NCBI GenBank assembly: GCA_030039655.1
Contig: JASHVC010000801.1
Coordinates: 1 to 6,394, forward strand
DNA: 6,394 nt
Reading direction: 5' to 3'
DNA from: Xanthobacteraceae bacterium
Lineage (GTDB): Bacteria > Pseudomonadota > Alphaproteobacteria > Rhizobiales > Xanthobacteraceae
Below the pieces are notes generated by a model, which worked only from the letters and a program-made list of their open reading frames with translations, did no database searches and was not told the DNA's origin. A program made the position numbers and the translations under genes. Each line of letters opens with the position of its first letter. The stretch's first letter is position 1. Below are positions 1-5,688 of the stretch, one piece after another.

Positions 1-1833
1 GCGACAAGTTCCCAGGCCGACGTTCCGCTTGGGCCTCAAGCAAAAGCGCTCGGCCACGTCATCTCAGTGCGCGGTTCGCAGGCAAGCGTCGGTATTCCAG
101 CTGCTTCCGCACAAACGCCGGAAGAGGCGCGCGCCACCGTCGGCAAATTTCTCGGCGTGCGAGCCGGCAAATCGCTGCTCGTCGGGCTGATCGCCGACGT
201 TTCCATGGGCGCCGATCCCACCCAGCGCGACAATAAGCGCCTCGCCTTGGCGCAGCTCGATCTCATCGGCGAAATCCATAACCACGGCACTGCGTCGGCG
301 AAATTCGAGCGCGGCGTATCGACCTATCCGGCTATCAGTGACACGGTGACGGCTATTGGATCGGACGAATTGGCTTTGATCTTTCGCAGCGACACTTCTA
401 ACACCATTGAGGTCGGCAAGCTGCAGCAGGACGCTTCGATTGTGGCCCGTGTTGAAGTCGACGAAATGCTTAGCAAGCATTTCGCGGTGCTGGGCACAAC
501 CGGCGTCGGCAAATCAAGCGCCGTGACGCTGCTGCTGCATCAGATTCTGGCGGCGCGGTCCGATCTTCGCGTGCTGCTGCTTGACGTGCACAACGAATAC
601 AGCCGCTGCTTCGGCGAGCGCGCGCTGGTGCTTAATCCCAGCAACATCAAGCTGCCGTTCTGGCTCTACAATTTCGATGAGATCGTCGACGTGCTGTTTG
701 GCGGCCGGCCCAGCCTCGACGAAGAAGTCGACATTCTGTCCGAGTGCATTCCGCTGGCCAAATCGGCCTATGCGCAGCACGCCGCGGCCAGCGGGCGCAC
801 GAGCATCAGGACCGGCGAAGCCGGCATCGTGCGCTATACCGTCGACGTGCCGGTGCCCTACCGCATTTCCGATCTGATCGGACTGCTCGACGCGCGCATG
901 GGCAAACTGGAAAACCGCTCGTCGCGGATGGTCTATCACAAACTCATCACCCGCATCGAGACCGCGTGCAACGATCCGCGCTACGCCTTCATGTTTGAAA
1001 ACGCCAATGTCGGCGGCGACACGATGGTGGAGATTCTTTCGACGCTGTTCCGGCTGCCGACGAACGGCGTGCCGGTCACGATTCTGCAACTGGCCGGCTT
1101 TCCTTCCGAAGTGGTCGACGCGGTGGTGTCGGTCACCTGCCGCATGGCGTTCGATCTCGGCTTGTGGAGCGACGGAGCCAACCCGCTGCTGGTGCTGTGC
1201 GAAGAGGCGCATCGGTACATGGCGGCTGACCACTCGATCGGCTTTGCTCCGACCCGCCGCTCGATTTCCAGGATCGCCAAGGAAGGCCGCAAGTACGGCG
1301 TCTTTCTCGGCTTGGTGTCGCAGCGGCCGGCCGAACTGGATTCCACGATCCTGTCTCAGTGCAGCACGCTGTTTGCGATGCGCATGACTAACGATCGCGA
1401 TCAGGCACTGTTGCGCTCCGCGGTGGCCGATACGGCCGCCAACTTTCTCGCCTTTCTGCCGTCCCTCGGCACCGGCGAGGCGTTTGCGTTCGGTGAAGGC
1501 GTGGCGCTGCCGACACGGCTCAAATTCGGACAATTGCCGGTGCAGCTCTTGCCGAAGAGCGAAACTGTCAGCCCCGGCGAAGACGACGAGGCCACCGATC
1601 AGCACATGCTGTCGGCGGTGGTGGAGCGCTGGCGCGGCCGTACCATCCGGCAACGGGTGACCTTGGAGCGCGCGACCGAAGAAACAAGACCCGCAAAGGC
1701 GGCACCGGAGTCGCAGGCTCCCGCCCAGGCGCAGCCCATCGATCCCAACCGGTTCAAGCTGCTCAAGCGGCCGTTGGACCAGCAGATCGTCAGCACCGGG
1801 TGGAACAAAGTCGCCGAGCCGCACCAGCGCTGA
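1..1833 (+). CDS. HerA-like P-loop ATPase (DUF87, HAS-barrel), 5' end missing
   Basis: Seen: the frame is open from base 1 to the TGA at 1831-1833, giving 610 residues. A GTG at 67 could serve as a start, but the codons before it (GHVISVRGSQ, nt 52-81) already read like the first strands of a HAS-barrel, so the true start lies upstream of the window. Counting from base 1, Walker A GTTGVGKS is at residues 165-172, DVHNEY at 195-200, Walker B LLVLCEEAH at 396-404 (acidic E401/E402), KEGRKYG around 427-433, and the SQRP sensor-like motif at 440-443. The C-terminal tail after about residue 530 is polar and probably flexible, ending in a short conserved-looking LLKRPLD segment. Known: HerA/FtsK-type ATPases form hexameric DNA-translocating motors. 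Archaeal HerA pairs with the NurA nuclease in end resection, and bacterial relatives pair with various nuclease or Sir2 partners. Inference: a DNA pump or helicase. No partner gene is visible downstream, so any partner would lie upstream. The exact role is unknown. Confidence 0.9.
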   Translation, partial: ATSSQADVPLGPQAKALGHVISVRGSQASVGIPAASAQTPEEARATVGKFLGVRAGKSLLVGLIADVSMGADPTQRDNKRLALAQLDLIGEIHNHGTASAKFERGVSTYPAISDTVTAIGSDELALIFRSDTSNTIEVGKLQQDASIVARVEVDEMLSKHFAVLGTTGVGKSSAVTLLLHQILAARSDLRVLLLDVHNEYSRCFGERALVLNPSNIKLPFWLYNFDEIVDVLFGGRPSLDEEVDILSECIPLAKSAYAQHAAASGRTSIRTGEAGIVRYTVDVPVPYRISDLIGLLDARMGKLENRSSRMVYHKLITRIETACNDPRYAFMFENANVGGDTMVEILSTLFRLPTNGVPVTILQLAGFPSEVVDAVVSVTCRMAFDLGLWSDGANPLLVLCEEAHRYMAADHSIGFAPTRRSISRIAKEGRKYGVFLGLVSQRPAELDSTILSQCSTLFAMRMTNDRDQALLRSAVADTAANFLAFLPSLGTGEAFAFGEGVALPTRLKFGQLPVQLLPKSETVSPGEDDEATDQHMLSAVVERWRGRTIRQRVTLERATEETRPAKAAPESQAPAQAQPIDPNRFKLLKRPLDQQIVSTGWNKVAEPHQR

Positions 1834-1894
1834 CCTTGCTGGCAAGCCGCGACTGAGTTGCCGACGAGTAGTGTGTCATCCGATCAGATTGATC

Positions 1895-1966
1895 CGTCAT
1901 CGCGAGCCAACGGACCCGCCGCCTAGTCGCGCGGTCCAATGACAGGCTCCGCGAAGCGATCCAGGG
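1895..1966. repeat. Bradyrhizobium-type dispersed palindromic repeat (REP-like), single copy here
   Basis: The stretch begins CGTCATCGCGAGCCAACGG and ends GACAGGCTCCGCGAAGCGA before TCCAGG. These two blocks resemble a dispersed intergenic repeat I associate with Bradyrhizobium and its relatives. Internal pairing is visible: GTCAT (1896-1900) with ATGAC (1939-1943), and GGACC (1912-1916) with GGTCC (1933-1937), so the RNA or single strand could fold into a hairpin. Only one copy lies in this window, so the repeat status depends on memory of related genomes and not on the window itself. Confidence 0.5.
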
Positions 1967-2122
1967 CGTGGCAGCAAAAATCGGCGCGCCGCTGGGGGCA
2001 AAAACCAAGACGCCCTTCCGCATTATGCAGCGCCCTCGTAAGACTTAACGATCAAATCAAGAAGGCGTTGACTCTAGTGGTGGATAGATAACCGACATTT
2101 TAGTTGAGCTGTGTGGGTCTAC

Positions 2123-2157
2123 TATAGTCGACCGTAGTGCCGGTGCTATGCGGTCGA
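2123..2157 (+). promoter_or_regulatory. Possible -10 element with overlapping dyad (operator or leader hairpin)
   Basis: TATAGT at 2123-2128 matches the sigma-70 -10 consensus at five of six positions, but the sequence at -35 spacing is poor. Overlapping its last base is a dyad: TCGACCG (2128-2134) pairs perfectly with CGGTCGA (2151-2157), and TAG (2135-2137) pairs with CTA (2146-2148) inside it. As DNA this could be a repressor operator spanning the start of transcription. As RNA it would be a hairpin at the 5' end of a leader of about 200 bases. Nothing in the sequence decides between the two. Confidence 0.3.
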
Positions 2158-2299
2158 TCAACAAAATTGCCAAGCCACTGCGTATTCGTTGGGACTTGCG
2201 TGAGCGATTGAGTCGCGCTTTCCCTCGAATTTCCGATCATCGTGCCGTATTTCATTGGAAGCAATTTACTTCTCCTTACGCCGGGCCGCTTACAGTGCA

Positions 2300-2323
2300 C
2301 ACTCGATTGCGAGTGGTGGGAGG
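2300..2323 (+). promoter_or_regulatory. Leader hairpin and ribosome binding site of the MHYT-GGDEF-EAL gene
   Basis: CACTCG (2300-2305) and CGAGTG (2310-2315) form a perfect 6-bp stem with an ATTG loop. It sits immediately before the purine-rich GGGAGG (2318-2323), the best Shine-Dalgarno match for the ATG at 2339. The spacing of 15 bases is longer than usual, which suggests modest translation or a need for local structure to bring the site closer. Confidence 0.35.
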
Positions 2324-2338
2324 CGCGGCAAGTATCAA

Positions 2339-4753
2339 ATGTTAACAGTATACAATTGCATCGTACACGCCCACGATCTTCGACTTGTTGGCTTGGCGGC
2401 GGTGATCTGCCTGCTGGCATCATTCACAGCCATTAATCTCCTGCATCACGTGCGCAGCTCTAACGGCCACATGCGAATGGTGTGGCTCTGCGTGTCGGCG
2501 ACCTCGACCGGTTTTGGCATTTGGGCCACCCATTTCATCGCCATGCTGGCGTTCGAGCCGGGGCTGCCGACCGCATACAACATCGCGCTTACGTTTCTCT
2601 CCCTCATCGCCGCGATATTGCTCACCGGGGCCGGTCTCGCCGTTGCTTTGACGTCCAACCGGGGTGCTTGGCTTGGCGGGGCGATGGTCGGTGGCGGAAT
2701 TGCAGCGATGCACTACACGGGCATGGCTGCGTTCGAGATACAGGGACGCGTGCTTTGGGATCCGCGTCTGGTTGCTGCGTCAATCGTGCTCGGCGCGATG
2801 ATTGGCGCCGTGGCGCTGCCGGTTGGTTTGCGCGGGCCAGCGTTGAAGTGGAAGATTCTCGGCGCCTTGCTTTTGACCGTGGCGATCTGCAGCCACCATT
2901 TCACGGCGATGGCCGCCGCCGCGATCGTACCAGACCCCACTGTTGAATTTTCCGCAGCGTCGCTGCCGTCGGGCTGGCTGGCGATTGCGGTGTTTTTCGC
3001 CAGTTTCATCATCATCGTTCTGGCCCTCGCAGGCCTTGCGATCGACCTGCGCGACCGCCGCCGTGGTGAGCTCGAAACCGACCGCATGCGCGGGCTCGCC
3101 AATGCCGCGGTCGAGGGTCTCATGGTTTGCGATAAGCAAACTATCGTAACGGTCAACGACAGCTTCGCAGCGCTTGTCGGATTACCCACGGAAAAACTGA
3201 TAGGCGGGCACCTGCATCAATTTTTCCCTGACGAGGGGGCCAGCCTGAAGCTTCTCGAGTGCGCAAATGTCCCCATTGAGACGGATTTGCTGAAAGTCGA
3301 TGGATCGCGAATTCCCGTCGAGGTGATCCAGCACCAGGTGGATTTTGCCGGCAAGCCGCACCTGGCGATCGCGGTGCGCGATCTTTCGGCGCGCAAAAAC
3401 GCGGAGCAACACATCCGCTTTCTTGCTCACCATGATTCGCTCACCGGGATTCCCAATCGCAGCAGCTTCAATAAAAGGTTGGACCAGGAGATCGAATTGG
3501 CGCTCGCAACCGGGCGCAAACTCGCCGTTCTCTGCCTCGATCTTGACCGCTTCAAAGAGGTCAATGACCTGTTCGGTCATGCAGCCGGTGACAAAACATT
3601 GCAGACCGTTGTGGCGCGGATTTCCAGCGTACTAGACGACAGCCAGATGATCGCCCGACTCAGCGGCGACGAATTCGCCGTCCTTGTCCCGGGTCTTTCC
3701 AACCCGACCGGGGCCGGTCGGCTGGCCGAAACCATCCTGGAGGCGCTACAGGCAGGTGGTGATCCGACGAACGCTTCAGATGCGCCGATTTCGACCAGTA
3801 TCGGCATCGCCGTTTGCCCGGACGATGCCAGTGATCGGCACGCGCTGCTCACTCACGCCGATACCGCGCTCTACCGCGCCAAGCATGAGGGACGCGGAAC
3901 CTATCGCTTCTTCGTAGCGTCGATGGGAGCTGCGGTCCATGATCGTCGCATGCTTGAGCACGATCTGCGCCAAGCTATCGCACGAAAAGAGCTGCGGCTC
4001 GTCTACCAGCCGCTCAAGGAAATCGCGAGCGGCAAGGTTTTCGGATTTGAGGCATTGCTGCGCTGGACCCATCCGACGCGCGGCGAAGTCGAGCCCTCGG
4101 AGTTCATCCCTATCGCCGAGGAAACCGGCGTTATTCTCGCGATCGGCGAGTGGGTGCTGCGCGAGGCGTGCCGCGAAGCAGCAACGTGGAAACAGCCCCT
4201 GACGGTGGCGGTCAATGTTTCGGCGGTGCAAATCCACAATGATAATTTCGCCCATGCGGTCCACGAGATTCTATTCGAGACCGGCCTGGCACCGGCCCGG
4301 CTGGAATTGGAAGTGACCGAGACCGCGCTAGTGCGCGACTTGAACCGCGCGCTGGCGACGCTGCGCCGGATCAAGATGCTCGGCGTCCACATCGCGATGG
4401 ATGACTTCGGAACCGGCTATTCGTCGTTATCGAATCTACGAGCCTTCCCGTTCGACAAGATCAAGATCGATCGTTCGTTCATTAAATCGGTCAATGTCAA
4501 CGAGCAGGCGGCTGCGATTGTCCGTTCAGTGCTGGGGCTTGGTCACGCGCTTAACCTGCCAGTCCTGGCCGAGGGCGTCGAATCGTCGTCCGAATTCGAA
4601 TTCCTCAGAGGTGAGAATTGCAACGAAGCGCAAGGCTATCTGCTGGGCAGGCCGGCCGCGATCGAGACATTTGCTGCGGTGACAAACGGTGAGACGACCA
4701 CCGAAGACGATTCTGTCGTCGTCCCGATGCTGCCCAAAGCCGCGTCAAACTAG
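2339..4753 (+). CDS. MHYT-PAS-GGDEF-EAL membrane cyclic-di-GMP cyclase/phosphodiesterase
   Basis: Role: an inner-membrane sensor predicted to make and break cyclic-di-GMP, the messenger that switches cells between motile and sessile states. Seen (804 residues from ATG 2339): seven hydrophobic segments form the MHYT domain (about 10-236), with its three repeat motifs THFIAM (64-69), MHYTGM (124-129) and HHFTAM (186-191). A PAS domain lies at about 250-350, GGDEF at about 362-527 and EAL at about 540-785. GGDEF: D401/D403, N409 and D418 are present, and the signature reads SGDEF (442-446). The inhibitory RxxD site is replaced by DDSQ. EAL: E571, N626, E658, D688/D689, K709, D711, E745 and Q765 are all kept, so phosphodiesterase activity is likely. 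Start: a TTG at 2255 would add 28 polar residues; the ATG fits the typical MHYT N-terminus (MLTVYNCIVH). MHYT is proposed to sense a gas or redox signal through metal; this is a family hypothesis. It is a stand-alone gene with a long leader. Confidence 0.95.
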   Translation: MLTVYNCIVHAHDLRLVGLAAVICLLASFTAINLLHHVRSSNGHMRMVWLCVSATSTGFGIWATHFIAMLAFEPGLPTAYNIALTFLSLIAAILLTGAGLAVALTSNRGAWLGGAMVGGGIAAMHYTGMAAFEIQGRVLWDPRLVAASIVLGAMIGAVALPVGLRGPALKWKILGALLLTVAICSHHFTAMAAAAIVPDPTVEFSAASLPSGWLAIAVFFASFIIIVLALAGLAIDLRDRRRGELETDRMRGLANAAVEGLMVCDKQTIVTVNDSFAALVGLPTEKLIGGHLHQFFPDEGASLKLLECANVPIETDLLKVDGSRIPVEVIQHQVDFAGKPHLAIAVRDLSARKNAEQHIRFLAHHDSLTGIPNRSSFNKRLDQEIELALATGRKLAVLCLDLDRFKEVNDLFGHAAGDKTLQTVVARISSVLDDSQMIARLSGDEFAVLVPGLSNPTGAGRLAETILEALQAGGDPTNASDAPISTSIGIAVCPDDASDRHALLTHADTALYRAKHEGRGTYRFFVASMGAAVHDRRMLEHDLRQAIARKELRLVYQPLKEIASGKVFGFEALLRWTHPTRGEVEPSEFIPIAEETGVILAIGEWVLREACREAATWKQPLTVAVNVSAVQIHNDNFAHAVHEILFETGLAPARLELEVTETALVRDLNRALATLRRIKMLGVHIAMDDFGTGYSSLSNLRAFPFDKIKIDRSFIKSVNVNEQAAAIVRSVLGLGHALNLPVLAEGVESSSEFEFLRGENCNEAQGYLLGRPAAIETFAAVTNGETTTEDDSVVVPMLPKAASN

Positions 4754-4806
4754 AAAACGCCGACCGAATTCAGGTCGATGACCGCACGTCGGCTGTGCCC
4801 TCTTTT
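4754..4806. terminator. Possible bidirectional terminator between convergent genes
   Basis: GCCGAC (4759-4764) pairs with GTCGGC (4788-4793), and inside it GGTC (4773-4776) pairs with GACC (4780-4783). Read on the minus strand, the stem is followed directly by GTTTTC, a fair T-run for ending the membrane protein transcript. Read on the plus strand, a CTCTTTT run follows after about seven bases, starting four bases behind the stop codon of the c-di-GMP gene as a whole element. The outer stem is only 6 bp with an imperfect interior, so strength is uncertain. Confidence 0.42.
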
Positions 4807-4889
4807 AGCGGCGATGGCGGCGATCAACCATGGCGTCGCGAAGTGCTATTAGCGCCCGCGCTCAAATGCTGAACTCATGGTGACGTGCT

Positions 4890-5375
4890 TCACTCCGGTG
4901 CCGACGTGCTTTTACTCTTTGCGCCGCCAACCAGACGGCGGAGTTTTGTAAATACAAACACACCTAAAGCAATCCAGAACAGCATTGCGCCGATACCGAA
5001 GGCGATGCGCCCCGCAGTTTCGCCGAAAATCGCGCCGCTACCTGTGAATGCTCTCTTGCCCGGTCCAATCGCGACCCACGTGAACATGGTGCCGAGGGAT
5101 ATGATAATGCCGAGACCAAGCAGTGTATGGAGCGATCGGAGCCAAGTCGGCGACGAGGCTGGTAATTCCGCAGTAGTCGGGTATCCGCCGGCGGCCACGG
5201 CTTGGATGATGGCGGAAATACCTGCGAAAAGAAACGCAATGCCAAAGAGGACACCGAGCCAACTATTTTCCGGAGGCTTGGAGCTACGAGCCGACCCAAG
5301 CAAACCCAGGGATAGTAAAATGGCGAGCAGGCCGATCGCTACACCTATTAAGCCCAAAAAGATTGCGGCCTTCAC
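4890..5375 (-). CDS. Four-helix integral membrane protein of unknown function
   Basis: I do not recognise the family. Seen: 161 residues with four hydrophobic segments at about 4-27, 39-62, 84-104 and 124-143. There is a short loop after the first helix (SARSSKPPENS), a Pro/Ser-rich loop between helices two and three, and a basic C-terminal tail (KLRRLVGGAKSK). By the positive-inside rule both ends would be cytoplasmic. No enzymatic motif, no conserved charged residue inside a helix and no Cys are visible. The start is GTG at 5375, backed by a well-placed GAAGG (complement of 5383-5387) seven bases upstream. The overlapping plus-strand frame (4885-5436) lacks any such logic and is its shadow. 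Codon use is less GC-rich than in neighbouring genes (TTA, ATA, CTA and GTA early on), hinting at a lineage-specific or acquired gene. A 44-codon frame ends inside its start codon (GTGA overlap), so translation may be coupled. Confidence 0.72.
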   Translation of the reverse strand: MKAAIFLGLIGVAIGLLAILLSLGLLGSARSSKPPENSWLGVLFGIAFLFAGISAIIQAVAAGGYPTTAELPASSPTWLRSLHTLLGLGIIISLGTMFTWVAIGPGKRAFTGSGAIFGETAGRIAFGIGAMLFWIALGVFVFTKLRRLVGGAKSKSTSAPE

Positions 5376-5506
5376 TTGTATACCTTCGCAAAAGCTCGAT
5401 GGACTGCAATCAGCGTCAGGTCCGCCTGAAATATGATCTCACGATTTTGCCATGCAGTACGGGACCGTTTCAACCTGTAGAACGAGCTGCAGCGCCACTG
5501 ACACAT
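5372..5506 (-). CDS. Possible 44-residue small protein or leader ORF overlapping the membrane gene start
   Basis: An ATG at 5506 opens a 44-codon frame beginning MCQWRCSSFY and ending AFAKVYK, with its TGA (5372-5374) overlapping the GTG start of the membrane protein gene in the arrangement GTGA. Such four-base overlaps often mean translational coupling. The peptide has two Cys near the N-terminus, a basic middle and a mildly hydrophobic C-terminal half, with no motif I recognise. The sequence before its ATG has no good Shine-Dalgarno match, and a competing 25-codon frame (ATG at 5516, complement) runs through the same bases. It may be a real small protein, a leader peptide or chance. Confidence 0.25.
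   Translation of the reverse strand: MCQWRCSSFYRLKRSRTAWQNREIIFQADLTLIAVHRAFAKVYK
5383..5387 (-). promoter_or_regulatory. Shine-Dalgarno that fixes the GTG start of the membrane protein
   Basis: On the minus strand GAAGG lies seven bases before the GTG at 5375. This is near-ideal spacing and is the main reason for choosing GTG over internal starts, since the next residues already begin the first membrane helix. Confidence 0.55.
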
Positions 5507-5527
5507 TCGCTGTCATAAGCAGATATT
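5498..5527 (+). promoter_or_regulatory. Candidate sigma-70 promoter in front of the hairpin cluster
   Basis: CTGACA (5498-5503) matches the -35 consensus at five of six positions, and GATATT (5522-5527) matches the -10 at four of six, with an 18-base spacer. Transcription would start near 5534, about a dozen bases before the first perfect stem-loop. No protein frame follows on this strand, which points to a non-coding transcript if the promoter is real. Confidence 0.3.
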
Positions 5528-5533
5528 CTCCAA

Positions 5534-5636
5534 AGTCTGTCTTGTGTCGGCTTTGCCTCCCCTAAAGCCGACGTGGCTGCCACGTCTACGATTACAGTCT
5601 TGGATCGGCCAAACGCGCCGATTACCCAATTTTCCT
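5534..5636 (+). ncRNA. Candidate small RNA with anti-Shine-Dalgarno loop
   Basis: Three stem-loops follow one another. Stem 1 is GTCGGCTTT (5546-5554) with AAAGCCGAC (5564-5572), nine perfect pairs, and a loop GCCTCCCCT that contains the ribosomal anti-SD core CCTCC. Stem 2 is GACGTGG (5570-5576) with CCACGTC (5580-5586), seven perfect pairs, sharing three bases with stem 1, so the two compete at their junction. Stem 3 is ATCGGC (5604-5609) with GCCGAT (5617-5622), trailed after seven bases by a TTTT. Known: rhizobial and Rhodobacter sRNAs of the CcsR/cuckoo type expose CCUCC-rich loops that bind ribosome binding sites. Inference: this could be a related RNA of about 100 bases. The opposite strand could also be the transcribed one (leader of the membrane gene), and the terminator is weak. 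Confidence 0.3.
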
Positions 5637-5656
5637 GCTAGGCAGTGACGGGGGAA

Positions 5657-5688
5657 GGGCTTGAGCTAAAGGCTGTTAGCTCGAGCCC
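5657..5688 (-). terminator. Hairpin terminator of msrB, embedding its stop codon
   Basis: GGGCTTGAGCTAA (5657-5669) pairs with TTAGCTCGAGCCC (5676-5688) over 13 base pairs with a single G-T wobble and a six-base loop. On the minus strand the stem begins within the last codons of msrB and includes its TAA. The tail is TTCCCCC and not a T-run, so it may act as an intrinsic terminator of modest strength, or as a 3'-end stabiliser after Rho-dependent ending. Confidence 0.5.

Larger units (their letters stand above)
1834..2338. other. 505-base intergenic region: repeat-like element plus leader of the c-di-GMP gene
   Basis: No convincing gene lies here. The first part (to about 2040) carries a repeat-like palindromic stretch (1895-1966) and an AT-poor tail with two GCAAAAA copies (1974-1980 and 1998-2004). 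The second part is the probable promoter and leader of the downstream MHYT-GGDEF-EAL gene. It has a TATAGT hexamer at 2123-2128, a strong dyad at 2128-2157, and a 6-bp hairpin at 2300-2315 just before the ribosome binding site. A 65-codon frame (2148-2345) crosses the leader but has no clear ribosome binding site. I see no intrinsic terminator with a T-run behind the HerA-like gene and no conserved core of a c-di-GMP (GEMM) riboswitch. Confidence 0.6.

Noticed and set aside
67..1833. GTG at 67 as the true start of the HerA-like gene
   Set aside because: The frame is open to base 1, and the codons before 67 already encode the beginning of the HAS-barrel motif, so the gene is truncated by the window and does not start there.
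514..1845. 443-codon minus-strand frame across the HerA-like gene
   Set aside because: It is antisense to well-conserved ATPase motifs and its product is Arg/His/Gln-rich with no domain, as expected for a GC-rich shadow frame.
1790..2023. 77-codon minus-strand frame over the repeat region
   Set aside because: It reads through the repeat-like element and its translation is the Arg/Ser-rich kind that such repeats give by chance; no ribosome site or motif.
2068..2096. TTGACT at 2068 as a -35 box for the c-di-GMP gene
   Set aside because: No acceptable -10 hexamer lies 16-18 bases downstream (ACCGAC region), so the match to -35 is probably chance.
2255..2338. Extension of the c-di-GMP gene to a TTG start at 2255
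   Set aside because: It adds 28 polar, unconserved-looking residues ahead of the first membrane helix. The ATG at 2339 has a purine-rich site upstream and matches the usual MHYT N-terminus.
2100..2338. c-di-GMP riboswitch in the leader of the c-di-GMP gene
   Set aside because: Attractive by context, but the conserved GEMM core sequences are not found; only simple hairpins are visible.
4885..5436. 183-codon plus-strand frame opposite the membrane protein
   Set aside because: Its translation is Pro/Ser/Lys-rich low-complexity text typical of the antisense of a membrane protein, while the minus-strand frame has four clean hydrophobic segments and a good ribosome site.
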